Below are positions 56,001 to 62,988 of a stretch of 64,000 bases of DNA, one piece after another. The DNA is from Rugalucina vietnamica (taxonomy: Eukaryota > Mollusca > Bivalvia > Lucinida > Lucinidae), in NCBI GenBank assembly GCA_964017185.1, contig OZ024875.1:25863456-25927455 (forward strand), written 5' to 3'. Under the pieces are notes generated by a model, which did no database searches, was not told the origin of the DNA, and saw nothing but the letters and a program-made list of their open reading frames with translations. Positions within the stretch are counted from its first letter, which is position 1. Each line of letters opens with the position of its first letter. The translations under genes and the position numbers were made by a program.

Positions 56001-57387
56001 TTTCCATCCCTATTTCCTGGCCAAGTTTCATCGTTGTCATCATCATCTTCATCATCTGACTGTCCAATCATAGCAGCCAACTCCTCAAAAGTACCCTCAG
56101 CTTCTTCAACTGGAAAATAATGCCCCTATCTGTTGCAGAGGAATCAGACAACAAATAAATCACATCACAATTGACCCGATGCAAGACCTGGGGGAGAGTT
56201 AAAACTTTTCATTGCATTATCAAGCAACTGGTGGATAACACATGGGACGAAACAATTTAACTGATGAGTGGAGAATTAGTTTATCAGTTCATCATACATG
56301 TCTAATTCCTACCCCTTTTGCTGCAAGACAAAGCATTCTTATGTGGATAAGGTTTCCACTTCTCAAGAAAAGCTATATAATTTCAAATGAAATATTTTAA
56401 GAAAACACTGGCCATCTGATAATGCAAATGAACTAAAGTTTAATGAGCTTTGTATATTAATTTTGTATATACAATGTATTTCTTTTTGAAATGATGACAT
56501 TTCTTGTTAGTATTAGAAAGACAGGTATTTTCCCAGAATTGAAAGCTGATTACTGCATTGACACTGGCTATTTTACGTAGAAAAAGCCATGAGGAAATTA
56601 TGAGCCAAGAGACTTCCTTTCAGAGTCTATATCATCTTTTGATTTCATCTTTTAATATAAGTTAATTATTCAATGGTAGCTGCATTCTGAACATTTCATG
56701 AAAAAACATGTGTAGACACTAACCTGTCTCTGTGATAGAGGATTTTTCCCCATTACATGTGTGTGCTTTATTATCTTCAGTGGAATCTCCATTGTCTATT
56801 TCAGCCAAGTTCTGGGTTGTTAATGTAGCATCATCAATATCATCATCTTCTTCTAGCAGGGCTGTAAGTTCTTCTAAATCACACTCTGTATCTATAAACA
56901 ACAGTAAATTTTACATAATGGTGACAAGTGGTGGTGGATTTTGGCTTTACATCCTACTCAATGGCTTAAGTCAAACGCAGACAGACCCTTGATTAAAAGT
57001 CTTATTCAAAAGTTTCTTTTATTATCTAAATGCAAATTTCAAAATTTCCAAAACGATACAATATTTGAGCCGCCGCATGGGAAAATCAACAATCTGCATA
57101 TGCAAAAACAAAGGCGCTGATCAGCTTCGCGGTTTTCGCTACAAGGATAGTGCAATCCTTCTTCTTATTAAATCTGAAATTTCAAGCTTCTAGGCTGCTT
57201 CTGTGACTGTATAGGCTGGTTTGTGTTGGACTTGGTCGGAACTCAAATTGTTGGTGTTGTCACGCACAGGCTGATTTGTTCTGCCCACCTTTTACTGCAG
57301 GATGTGTACTCAAACCCCAATACTGAAGCACATATCAATACATATAACCACCAAGCATAAAATGTAACAAGTATACAAACCTGACAT
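30529..57387 (-). CDS. MCM10: MCM10 replication initiation factor, 22 coding exons
   Basis: Mcm10 is a nuclear DNA-binding scaffold that activates the CMG helicase and links it to polymerase alpha. The 22 exons listed below join in phase to 3687 nt, 1228 residues; human is about 875 (family knowledge). Order: N-terminal MSDTECDLEELTALLEE; acidic Ser/Asp/Glu-rich region (about 60-320); coiled coil (AEMKQMQERMKQLEG, about 324-338) matching the self-association segment; Lys/Ser-rich linker; OB fold (about 655-790) with WKLSDLK and DTGTVIGLLNA; CCCH finger (C-x9-C then C-x2-H); SISAKDLLKQ segment; helical region; C-terminal zinc module with CKQC, CRHC and CQDC pairs; tail KGPKLESEELSLRG. All domain landmarks align with vertebrate MCM10. 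The long N-terminal region accounts for the extra length. Confidence 0.96.
30909..30951 (-). CDS. MCM10: MCM10 exon 21 (43 nt)
   Basis: Acceptor ATTTTTTCAG, donor GTAAGA. Encodes DCGKTNYERVSMLK, completing the C-x2-C ribbon pair. Confidence 0.93.
31241..31389 (-). CDS. MCM10: MCM10 exon 20, C-terminal zinc module
   Basis: Acceptor CATATTCCAG, donor GTAAGT, 149 nt. Encodes CQYTAYSLGDKCKKEQHDY, FFKCRHCKKR and FPVKPC: ligands of the CCCH finger and of the zinc ribbon. Confidence 0.96.
31640..32065 (-). repeat. 29-bp minisatellite copied from the exon 19 splice donor
   Basis: About 13 units in intron 19 plus the exon copy itself. On the minus strand each unit contains CTCTTCAGGTGTAAACAG, identical to the last 18 nt of exon 19, mostly followed by GTACATGTAG, i.e. 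a CAG|GTACAT donor-like site. The modal unit is 29 bp. Because the exon sequence encodes a conserved zinc ligand, the exon is the likely source. Confidence 0.9.
32045..32158 (-). CDS. MCM10: MCM10 exon 19; its 3' end is copied in the adjacent array
   Basis: Acceptor GACATACTAG, donor CAG|GTGGGT, 114 nt, phase 0 to 0. Encodes AEAEHEDKYFNALEKREKME and ends VKLFRCKQ, which supplies a zinc-ligand Cys. An earlier GT (AG|GTGTAA) breaks the phase and was not used. The last 18 coding nucleotides are the same as the unit of the intron 19 minisatellite. Confidence 0.93.
32728..32870 (-). CDS. MCM10: MCM10 exon 18
   Basis: Acceptor TCTATTGTAG, donor GTTTAC, 143 nt. Encodes EPPRKRSKFLGNVDLNDPEV and LLKSRSKHKGALAE, aligned with vertebrate ARKKRRE and ILKAKSKHTGIL. 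Confidence 0.94.
33247..33373 (-). CDS. MCM10: MCM10 exon 17
   Basis: Acceptor GCATGTTTCAG, donor GTAAGG, 127 nt. Encodes SLAIAKLKEKGGVQKEDPNA, like the vertebrate AAITKLRAKG...NPNS region. Confidence 0.94.
33511..33775. mobile_element. MITE with about 50-bp inverted ends in MCM10 intron 16
   Basis: GGGCCCAGAATTACAATCCT at the left reappears inverted at the right (AGGATTGTAATTCTGGGCCC), and the match continues through TTAAAGTTAAGGAGGACCTT. Non-coding, about 265 bp. Confidence 0.88.
34014..34222 (-). CDS. MCM10: MCM10 exon 16
   Basis: Acceptor CATTACCACAG, donor GTAAGG, 209 nt. Encodes SISAKDLLKQHQNAMKQRLE and TPTLGKGF, counterparts of vertebrate SISASALLKQ and TPKLGRG. Confidence 0.95.
34284..34454 (-). 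mobile_element. tRNA-derived SINE, inverted copy in intron 15
   Basis: Same family as 19181-19355: tail (GATT/GGTT)n then GGGGTTTAATGTCCCACCAA, CAGCTAAGGTCATATGGAG, box B complement GGGATCGAACCT, and end GGAGGCTTCT. Probable duplication CAACCTTG at both sides. Confidence 0.85.
34895..34977 (-). CDS. MCM10: MCM10 exon 15
   Basis: Acceptor TTATTGATAG, donor GTATTA, 83 nt. Encodes LEKLMVPTAGSMNLVKHLV, aligned with the vertebrate ELMDLPTCGARNLKQHL segment. Confidence 0.93.
35026..35335 (+). repeat. Degenerate F4-like fragment in intron 14
   Basis: Starts ACCAGAGGACCAATGGTCCT, the F4 5' end, and carries CCCATTTCCTGCAAG and GTTGACCTTGTCGTAAAA. Ends with a decayed CCTATCCCATAAGCTCA. Confidence 0.75.
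35549..35707 (-). CDS. MCM10: MCM10 exon 14
   Basis: Acceptor TGTCTATTCTAG, donor GTAGGT, 159 nt. Encodes a charged helical stretch, VTLKKLKQAEANKGAAKV then LHELEPEDEMKFKKLED. Confidence 0.9.
36164..36256 (-). CDS. MCM10: MCM10 exon 13
   Basis: Acceptor TTGTTTTAG, donor GTTGGT, 93 nt. Encodes TGIAPKAFGEKG and FWVYGGQTFTSM, aligned with the vertebrate IPKKFARRG and FYYGG segments. Confidence 0.93.
36480..36690 (+). repeat. Dispersed repeat fragment beside the 65-bp array
   Basis: Shares GACTTGCTCAAGGAGACTAC and TCAGCCAGGA context with 57526-57600 (CTTGCTCAAGGAAACTACAC, AAGCCAGGAG), and contains a local 20-bp duplication GGACCTCTCACTCTGGAGTC. Class unknown. Confidence 0.45.
36705..37965. repeat. 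65-bp minisatellite, about 19 units, MCM10 intron 12
   Basis: Unit landmarks: GATGCTGAGTGCCAGGCAAG, CAGACACTGGTACCATTGGC, CAAGATTCCAGTCTACAACC. Very homogeneous, with variants such as TACTATTGG and CACAATTCC interspersed, and one 8-bp duplication near 36957. Since 65 is not a multiple of 3, open frames of 60-80 codons tile it in all phases; none is a gene. Confidence 0.95.
38045..38093. repeat. Poly-A tract
   Basis: Two long A runs separated by GC and C, next to exon 12. Confidence 0.9.
38164..38244 (-). CDS. MCM10: MCM10 exon 12, zinc finger end
   Basis: Acceptor GTCTATTCAG, donor GTATAT, 81 nt. Encodes FCTYH (C-x2-H, the remaining zinc ligands) and AAYKKSSAKRTELQA, the basic DNA-binding helix region. 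Preceded by the 8.1-kb repeat-filled intron 11. Confidence 0.94.
38909..40705 (+). mobile_element. F2 satellite-cored element, copy A (intron 11)
   Basis: Starts ACTAGAAATTGGCTGCAAGC, then subterminal TATACCCCCCGCAAAA. The core has about seven units of about 191 bp (GCAATGGTCAAAAAATGGCT, GCTGTAAATTTGTCAAAAAT, CATGTCTGCAAAGTATTGAA). Then come TTGACGGAATGACGGAATCA-type repeats and a terminal hairpin TATACCCCCC...GGAGGGTATA. No coding sequence. Confidence 0.88.
40706..41205. other. Intron 11 spacer
   Basis: No gene; the short open frame near 40890-41105 has no supporting feature. Confidence 0.4.
41206..41492. mobile_element. MITE with GGCCCAGTTGTTC ends and inner palindrome
   Basis: The left end GGCCCAGTTGTTCGAA is inverted at the right as TTGAACAACTGGCCC. 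Inside, 41329-41414 is an almost perfect 86-bp palindrome centred on CCTTTGCAAAGG. An extra copy of its left arm lies just upstream. Confidence 0.85.
41614..41745. mobile_element. Short MITE, about 45-bp inverted ends
   Basis: AAGCTTTCACTGGATGATGA and AAAACAT at the left are inverted at the right (ATGTTTTTCATCATCCGGTG, AAAGCT). Flanking ATTGAATTTCAGATTT also matches in inverse. Confidence 0.8.
42144..42151. promoter_or_regulatory. CRE palindrome TGACGTCA
   Basis: Perfect octamer in a CpG-bearing stretch (GCGCGACGTTACGTGATATC just upstream) near the foldback at 42612. Activity unknown. Confidence 0.35.
42612..42774. repeat. Foldback, about 75-bp arms with TTCG tip
   Basis: The left arm, running GGAATGAATT...TGATTTTATCGATGTGTAAA...CTCAGGCGAATCACTCACAA, is mirrored almost perfectly. 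The centre AAAGCCCTTCGGGCTTT places TTCG between GCCC and GGGC. Confidence 0.9.
43098..43137. repeat. Perfect 40-bp loopless palindrome
   Basis: GCAAACAGAATAGCCCCAGA is followed immediately by its exact reverse complement, in MCM10 intron 11. Confidence 0.92.
43169..44988 (+). mobile_element. F2 satellite-cored element, copy B1 (intron 11)
   Basis: Same ends and the same internal variant order as copy A (for example the GAGAAGTTGATTTCACAAAC unit), plus a 13-bp segment CTTCCTAAGTCAA that copy A lacks. The terminal hairpin TATACCCCCC...GGGGGGTATA is intact. Confidence 0.88.
44989..46278 (+). mobile_element. F2 satellite-cored element, copy B2, 5'-truncated
   Basis: Starts mid-unit directly at the end of B1 (AAAATGGCTAAGTTAAATAA), runs through about six units, and has its own GACGGAATGACAGAATGACG microsatellite and terminal hairpin. 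A head-to-tail partial dimer with B1. Ends about 50 bp from exon 11. Confidence 0.85.
46326..46453 (-). CDS. MCM10: MCM10 exon 11, OB fold end and first zinc ligands
   Basis: Acceptor CTCATTTCAG, donor GTAGGT, 128 nt. Encodes INHPQQMLIMGHSKDLGRC and GNPC, i.e. the C-x9-C half of the CCCH finger. Confidence 0.95.
47267..47425 (-). CDS. MCM10: MCM10 exon 10, OB fold
   Basis: Acceptor TTCTGCCTTCAG, donor GTAAAG, 159 nt, phase 0 to 0. Encodes FCIWKLSDLKD, SFFLFGNVYKEHW and DTGTVIGLLNA, the most diagnostic block of the gene. Confidence 0.97.
47426..49094. other. MCM10 intron 9, left part, no repeat recognised
   Basis: AT-rich intronic sequence between exon 10 and the F3 element. No additional exon is needed; exons 9 and 10 join in phase 0. 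Confidence 0.5.
49095..50123 (+). mobile_element. F3 satellite-cored element in intron 9
   Basis: Starts ACAAGAACTCCGCAGAGGTC, then TATCGCACCTGC (49117-49128), perfectly inverted as GCAGGTGCGATA at 50112-50123. The core has six units of about 147 bp (GTGAAATATAGGTCAAGGGC, GTCAAGGACAATTACTATGC, CAGCTATCTCTGATGTCGAG). Then come TTGACGGACGAACGAACG and GGACGGACGG and the terminal hairpin. No coding sequence. Confidence 0.9.
50183..51378. mobile_element. TIR element with minisatellite ends in intron 9
   Basis: TGTTCCTGTTTCACCTACTC and CCATTTCGCCTA at the left are inverted at the right (GGCGAAATGGGAGTAGGCGA, AACAGGAACA). Both ends are made of repeats of about 16 bp (GGGAGTAGGCGAAATG and variants), more numerous on the right. 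The centre is AT-rich and non-coding. Ends only 38 bp from the exon 9 donor. Confidence 0.8.
51417..51582 (-). CDS. MCM10: MCM10 exon 9, OB-fold entry
   Basis: Acceptor TTTTCTTCGCAG, donor GTAAGC, 166 nt. Encodes NPRISMAEFKSKMSGRAMV and DNWVTIGVVVHKTEP, aligned with the vertebrate WVTFGV block. Confidence 0.95.
51925..52126 (-). CDS. MCM10: MCM10 exon 8
   Basis: Acceptor GTCTTGAAAG, donor GTAAGC, 202 nt. Ends with TTDPYCGIRI, which corresponds to the vertebrate segment leading into the OB fold. Confidence 0.92.
52532..52666 (-). CDS. MCM10: MCM10 exon 7
   Basis: Acceptor TATTGATTAAG, donor GTAAGT (strong), 135 nt. Encodes a basic segment ending KYDPSILKKSPRARWS. The acceptor was chosen because only it keeps the phase. 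Confidence 0.87.
53317..53436 (-). CDS. MCM10: MCM10 exon 6
   Basis: Acceptor CTTGATTTCAG, donor GTAATA, 120 nt. Encodes DEDNPFFAATP and DPRSLFGDSDDSDWEELDG. Confidence 0.9.
53733..54236 (-). CDS. MCM10: MCM10 exon 5, coiled coil and basic linker
   Basis: Acceptor CATATTTTACAG, donor GTTAGT, 504 nt. Begins AEMKQMQERMKQLEGMLV, the counterpart of the vertebrate oligomerising coiled coil. Then Lys/Ser-rich sequence ends KKRKRTDDLISK, a plausible nuclear localisation signal. Confidence 0.92.
54258..54481 (+). mobile_element. GAGCCG-type MITE in MCM10 intron 4
   Basis: TGAACCGCATGGGAAAACCA at the left; AAAGGCGCAGATCAGC hairpin; GTGTCGAACCTGGTCGG; right end CACGCACAGGCTC. Confidence 0.8.
54500..54724 (-). 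mobile_element. GAGCCG-type MITE in intron 4, inverted partner
   Basis: Same family in opposite orientation, about 20 bp from its neighbour: GGTTCCGACCAGGTCCGACA, GAGGAATTGTACTATCCGTG, end CGCATGTGGCGGCTCA. The pair could form one long hairpin in the MCM10 transcript. Confidence 0.8.
54995..55282 (-). CDS. MCM10: MCM10 exon 4, acidic
   Basis: Acceptor GTGTTGCAG, donor GTACAT, 288 nt. Encodes DDFDPEMEEMMRTVEDQ and later DSDSEKEEETTVTPSQADIL. The phase joins directly to exon 5 (GCT). Confidence 0.9.
55350..55495. repeat. (TTG)n / T-rich low-complexity tract in intron 3
   Basis: TTGTTGTTGTTTTTT-type sequence. Read on the minus strand it gives Lys/Gln/Thr-rich frames that extend the exon 3 reading frame artificially past its donor at 55602. 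Confidence 0.9.
55603..56109 (-). CDS. MCM10: MCM10 exon 3, acidic
   Basis: Acceptor TTATTTTCCAG, donor GTACAG, 507 nt. Encodes GTFEELAAMIGQSDDEDDDD and a long Glu/Asp/Asn/Ser-rich segment with no known fold. It is one of two exons that lengthen the protein relative to vertebrates. Confidence 0.9.
56724..56891 (-). CDS. MCM10: MCM10 exon 2
   Basis: Acceptor TTGTTTATAG, donor GTTAGT, 168 nt. Encodes the conserved DLEELTALLEE start followed by an Asp/Glu-rich stretch. Confidence 0.92.
57066..57274 (+). mobile_element. GAGCCG-type MITE in MCM10 intron 1
   Basis: TGAGCCGCCGCATGGGAAAA left end; GGCGCTGATCAGCTTCGCGG with the second hairpin arm deleted; TGTGACTGTATAGGCTGG; GTCACGCACAGGCTGA right end. 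Confidence 0.8.
57381..57387 (-). CDS. MCM10: MCM10 coding exon 1 (7 nt, ATGTCAG)
   Basis: ATG TCA G followed by donor GTTTGT. Joined to exon 2 it gives MSDTECDLEELTALLEE, which matches the start of vertebrate MCM10 (MDEE...LTALLEE). The 5' UTR lies above 57387 but its start cannot be read. Confidence 0.8.
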
Positions 57388-58332
57388 AATTTATATCCAC
57401 TTCCAATGTTCAATATGCAGAATCTGTAAATAGGTTAAGACGTAATTTTAGGCAAAGGCTTGTGTTGTTAATGTCGCAGTCAACAATTTTTCAATCATTT
57501 CATAATGGAGCCATTGCTTACTTGGGGTTTGTAGAGTCTTGCTCAAGGAAACTACACAGTAGAGGTAAATTGAATATAGGCCTCTAAGCCAGGAGTTTCT
57601 ATGTAATCCAATACAATTATACCACATGGTCATACCGTTCGTCACTCAAAAGCAAAAGTAGCTCAATGAAATCACTGACTCTTAATGCATATCATTCCAT
57701 TTTAAAGAACTTTTTAAAGAAAAATATCCCTGACCATTATACTTTTCCTGAATTTTTAAAATCATTTGTGGTGTTCTTTTAAATAATCAATAAATTATTC
57801 TAATAAAATTTGTTAATGATTATTTTTGACCACAATTTGCAATCATGTAAACCCATATTGAGACCTTGAAGGCTTCCTGAACCTGAATGGTGGTTGAACA
57901 AATGACTCAAACTTCAAAATAAGAGCAGTACACTTTGATTTGTTAAGAGTCTGCTAATAGCCAAACAATTTTTACCTGTATAATAAAAAAATGACAATGT
58001 TACAGAAGACTGGATGTTCTTGCAACATTCTTGCATGAGTAGATCTAATTCAAACATCACACAGATTATTTTATGCCCAAATACTCAGCTTTAAAGTGCT
58101 AAGCAAAACACTTATCAGCAACTGTCTAGTTTCTTCCTAGTTTGATAATTAATTAAATTGATTCCTTTGGCATCCCTGTGGTATGCTGGATGAAGTTTAG
58201 GAACAGATATTATCATGAACATGATCTACAACTTCCTGACTGCAATCTTTGAAAGTAATTCAAACCTAAATGCAATATTTTGGAAAAAAAAAAAAACATG
58301 CTTTTTACTATATCTGCTGTAACCAATTTTCA
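57388..58332. other. Upstream flank of MCM10
   Basis: Contains the presumed MCM10 5' UTR and promoter, but no TATA box, initiator or CpG cluster stands out. 57526-57650 resembles the dispersed repeat at 36480-36690. Nothing else recognised. Confidence 0.4.
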
Positions 58333-58891
58333 GTAAATACTAGGGGTGCGCGGTAAAACCGGTGCACAAGTAAACCATGGTATTTTTATCCGGTGGTATG
58401 TACCGCTCGTTATGCAGTACATACCAGTACTTTCGGCTGCTTGGCGAAGTCGCTATTTTTTAGACGAGTACTTACAGTAATTCAGTAGTCTAAGTAACTG
58501 TTTAATCCGTTATCGATTATTGACACCTATACTGTGATTGTCAAATTATCGCGCATCATTAGTTATAATACATCAATCGACACATGATCATGATTACGGG
58601 TCATGATACTTTACAACTTGGGCATGCACACCTTGACACCTTAGCTCCGCCCATTCTGCATCCAAATTTTTGCTTCGTCCAATGGCATTGTCAGACCGAT
58701 AGCGACTTACGACCAGAAATATTTCCTAAACTTAGGCTGTGTAATTGTGATTCACCTGCGTGTGTAACAATGTTAGTCGGTCTTTTATTTGATAATTTAC
58801 GGACGCATATTGTATAGGAAACAACAAAGATCATGACGCTGTGTAGTTTGGAAGACGAGGTATTTAATACACATAAACATACTTATTGTGT

Positions 58892-61800
58892 ACCAGAGGA
58901 CCAATGGTCCTGTAAACGCTCACCTGAGTCTGCTGCATATACCAATAAACATGTTTGAATATTATGGTATTTAACCCCAGTGCAGGGGCAGATGAAGCCC
59001 TTGGGCCATTTTCTTTTTTCAGACTAATCAATATTCTGTCCATGGATGCCTCACACCAAGTTTCATTAAAATCAATCTATTGGTTTCAGAGAAGAAGATA
59101 TTTGAAGGGTTTTTACCATATATGGGCATGGTGGGCATCTTGGTCATGTGACCTAGATTTTTAATATACACATTGGTTCCCCCATCCTATAGATGCTTCA
59201 CATTAAATTTGGCTTCAATTGGCCAAGTGGTTTTAGAGGAGAAGATGTTTGAATATTATGGTAATATACATGTATATTGCCCCGGGGTGTGGACATATGA
59301 GCCCTTAGGTCCATTTTTTTTTCAGAATCATTAATATTTAGTCCTACTACCCATTTCCTGCAAGATTTTCACCTCAAATGACTTTTTAAAAGTTTTCCCC
59401 ATTCCAATGCATTGGCGACCTATGTTGACCTTGTCGTAAAATAGGTCAAGGTCACCACAGGGTCATGATTTATATATACATTGTAGTACTTCAGCCATTG
59501 GTGCTTCATACCAAGTTTCTTTGAAATCGATCCTCAAAATTCGGAGAAGATTTTTGAAGGGTTTTTACCATATATGGGCATGGCAGCCATCTTGGTTATG
59601 TGAACTCTAAGCGGCTAAAACACAATCAGGGTGGACATTTCACAAAATACATGTTATACGCCAGTATTTTGCCCTGATGCACTCCTAGAATGACGTTATT
59701 GTCATAGCTCAATAGGAAACTTCTCAAGCTTTCCAGTGATATATAATATGTGTGGGTTATTAGTAGCGGAACAGTTTACTGCCTAGTCAAAAGGCTAAAA
59801 TTTGGCCATTTTTGAGTGTTATAAAGTTTCACTTCAAAATTTCTATTATTTTACAAGACTCCAGCTATTATAATTTCATCTTTAGCCAATAAGTTTATGT
59901 CAGAAATTCAAAAGGAATACCTTAACTCTTATCTGAAGTGATTAATACATTGGTACATGCCTTTGCATTAATTACTAAGAGCTTTTCTTAAAAGTAGCCC
60001 TTTGTTATACATTTTGGCCTTTTAATATCCCCAAATCAGGGGCTTCCAAACTTAATAAACTGCAAAATATATAATCACAAATGCAATATTAAGCATAAGA
60101 TACTTTTTGAATTTCGATGGAAGAGCCCTAATTGAATAGAAAGTGATTATGGAATCTGCCAGATGCAATTTTGTAACATCATGTAAAATGTCGTGTCCGT
60201 AGCCCCCTATTTTCAAGCCCCTGTTAAAGTATGTTATCAGTGCTTTATATAAACATGACCTTCACTTTCCGTTGCGGGTCCAGGGATTTAACGTTTTATA
60301 AGAAAAATTTGTGGCTAGCTAAATGGTTTCATAAGATATCATGGTAACTATGCTGTCCGTAGCCCTGTCGTGTCCGTAGCCCCCCATTTTTGTTGTTTGC
60401 TTAAAATGATCATTTTAAGCTTATCTCATTTTTTTTGGGTTTTAAACAAACAAGAACACAATTAAAAGTCATAAATGTACCAGTAGATATGAATCTTACA
60501 ACTTAAAACTTATGACAAAACTGTATTAAAATAGATAGGGCTACGGACACAACGCATTTTCATATTTGTCCATATGTTGAAAATTTTCAAAGATTTTTCA
60601 GATTAAATCTGTTATCTAACACCAAAAAGTGCCCTAAAAGTAAAAAATATCAATACAAGATAAATTGCATTAGCCAAAATGCATGTTATATTTTCAAATA
60701 TTTAGGCCCTAAAGGCATAGGTATGGTGAAATTTTTGAAAGCCTGAAAACAAAATGAAAATTTCTGCATTTTCGCACCTACAAGATGTCTCTGAAAACAA
60801 AAATGCCATCTAAATATGCCCCACTGAAAATTCATTTTTTGACAAAAGTGAAACCCAAATGTCCACCCTGATTGTGTTTTAGCCGTAGTACTAGATAATT
60901 TATATATACATTAATTCCCCCATTCCATAGATGCTTCACATACAATTTGGCTTTGATTCGCCAAGCGGTTTAAGAGGAGATGTTTGAATATTATGGTAAT
61001 ATACATGTATATTGCCCTGGGGGTGGGGGCCGAAGAGCCCCTGGGGTCCAATTTTTTTCAGAATCATTAATATTCAGTCCTACTGCCCATTTCCTGCAAG
61101 ACTTTCACTTTAAATGACATTTTAAAAGTTTTCCCTATTCAAATGCATTGGCGACCTATGTTGACCTTGCCGTAAAAAAAGGTCAAGGTCATCACAGGGT
61201 CATGATTTATATGCACATTGTAGTACTTCAGCCATCGATGCTTCATGCCAAGTTTCTTTGAAATCGATCCACCTGTTCTGGAGAAGAAGATTTTTGAAGG
61301 GTTTTTACCATATATGGGCATCGCAGCCATCTTGGTCATGTGACCTGGATTATTTATATATACATTGATTACCCCTTCCTATTGATGCTTCACATAAAAT
61401 TTGGCTTTGATTGGCCAAGCCGTTTCAGAGGAGATGATGTTTGAATATTATGGTAATATACATGTATATTGCCCAGGGGTGGGGGCATATGAGCCCCTGG
61501 GGTCCAATTTTTTTCAGAATCATTAATATTCAGTCCTACTGCCCATTTCCTGCAAGACTTTCACTTTAAATGACTTTAAATGACATTTTAAAAGTTTTCC
61601 CCATTCAAATGCATTGGCGACCTATGTTGACCTTGCCGTAAAATAAGTCAAGGTCATCACAGGGTCATGATTTATATACACATTGTAGTGCTTGAGCCAT
61701 CAATGCTTCATGCCAAGTTTCGTTGAAATCAGTCCACCTGTTCTGGAGAAGAAGATTTTTGAAGGGTTTTTACCATATATGGGCATCGCGGCCATCTTGG

Positions 61801-62481
61801 TCATGTGACCTGGATTATTTATTTACACATTGATTACCCCTTCCTATTGATGCTTCACATAAAATTTGGCTTTGATTGGCCAAGCAGTTTCAGAGGAGAT
61901 GATGTTTGAATATTATGGTAATATACATGTATATTGTCCCGGGGGTGGGGGCATATGAGCCCCTGGGGTCCAATTTTTTTCAGAATCATTAATATTCAGT
62001 CCTACTGCTCATTTCCTGCAAGACTTTCACTTTAAATGACTTTAAATGACATTTTAAAAGTTTTCCCCATTCAAATGCATTGGCGACCTATGTTGACCTT
62101 GCCGTAAAATAAGTCAAGGTCATCACAGGGTCATGATTTATATACACATTGTAGTGCTTGAGCCATCAATGCTTCATGCCAAGTTTCGTTGAAATCAATC
62201 CACCGGTTCTGGAGAAGAAGATTTTTGAAGGGTTTTTACCATATATGGGCATGGCGGCCATCTTGGTCATGTGACCTGGATTATTTATATACACATTGGT
62301 TCCCCCTTCCTATAGATGCTTCATATAAAATTTGGCTTTGGTTGGCCAAGCGGTTTCAGAGAAGAAGATCTTTGAAATTGTGAACGGACGGACGGACGGT
62401 TGACGGACGGACGACGGACGGACGCCGGATCATGGCCATCCTATAGGCTCACAAGGTGAGCCTAACGGCTCAGGTGAGCTA
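58892..62481 (+). mobile_element. F4 satellite-cored element, copy 3, complete ends
   Basis: Starts ACCAGAGGACCAATGGTCCT; subterminal GCTCACCTGAG (58918-58928) is inverted as CTCAGGTGAGC (62469-62479). Core units are about 450 bp (GGGCATCGCAGCCATCTTGG, CCTATGTTGACCTTGCCGTA, GGTCAAGGTCATCACAGGGT). The end module is GGACGGACGGACGGTTGACG, then a hairpin TAGGCTCAC...GTGAGCCTA. Interrupted at 59612-60885 by another element. Confidence 0.88.
59612..60885. mobile_element. 1.27-kb TIR element nested inside F4
   Basis: A perfect 29-bp terminal inverted repeat: CGGCTAAAACACAATCAGGG then TGGACATTT at 59612-59640, inverted at 60857-60885. The interior is AT-rich and holds the repeated phrase GTGTCCGTAGCCCC (near 60195 and 60370) and its complement near 60540. 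No long open frame. Superfamily unknown; no clear target duplication (possibly TA). Confidence 0.9.
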
Positions 62482-62988
62482 AAAATGCATACTATCTGGA
62501 TTTGTTTTACAGTATCTATCCCGTTTTTTCCTAAATTTCAAATGAATGTTGACAACTTCAGATGCAGAGCAGTGCTCATCATTGTTGTGTAACAAAGTTT
62601 ACAACATCTTCTTGTGACTATGTTTTGAATTGTAAATTACTGATGACACACCAAAGTAACAAAACTTCGCTACGTGCAGGATCAGACAGGCTAGTATGTT
62701 CGTGGTTGAAACCATGCCGCACAATGCTACAAAATACTCCTTATTATATAGCAGCTAACACGAAGCACCTAAGAGAAACAATTGACTGATGGTAGAGATG
62801 AATGAGGGGTAAAGCCTGTGAACAAGCAGACGGATGGAGAAACATCCGTACGGAATAAAAATGTCATTCTAGTGACGGTGTTACACACGGCAAGGTGTGT
62901 ATGACACTTGGTGTAATGAAGATGGCAATGACTTGTTAAGTTTGCAGTATACCGCGGTACCCAGCCCTAGTAAATACAATACATAATT

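Larger units (their letters stand above)
58341..62969 (+). mobile_element. hAT-like element with 8-bp target duplication, containing nested elements
   Basis: GTAAATAC at 58333-58340 is repeated exactly at 62970-62977. The element starts TAGGGGTGCGCGGTAAAACC and its right end inverted reads TAGGGCTGGGTACCGCGGTA. An 8-bp duplication with TAGGG(G/C)TG ends fits the hAT superfamily. Without the inserted F4 element about 1.04 kb remains (58341-58891 and 62482-62969), with no recognisable transposase, so it is non-autonomous. Confidence 0.85.

Noticed and set aside
58584-58817. hAT transposase remnant
   Set aside because: The 77-codon frame in the hAT-like element shows no recognisable transposase or dimerisation motif.
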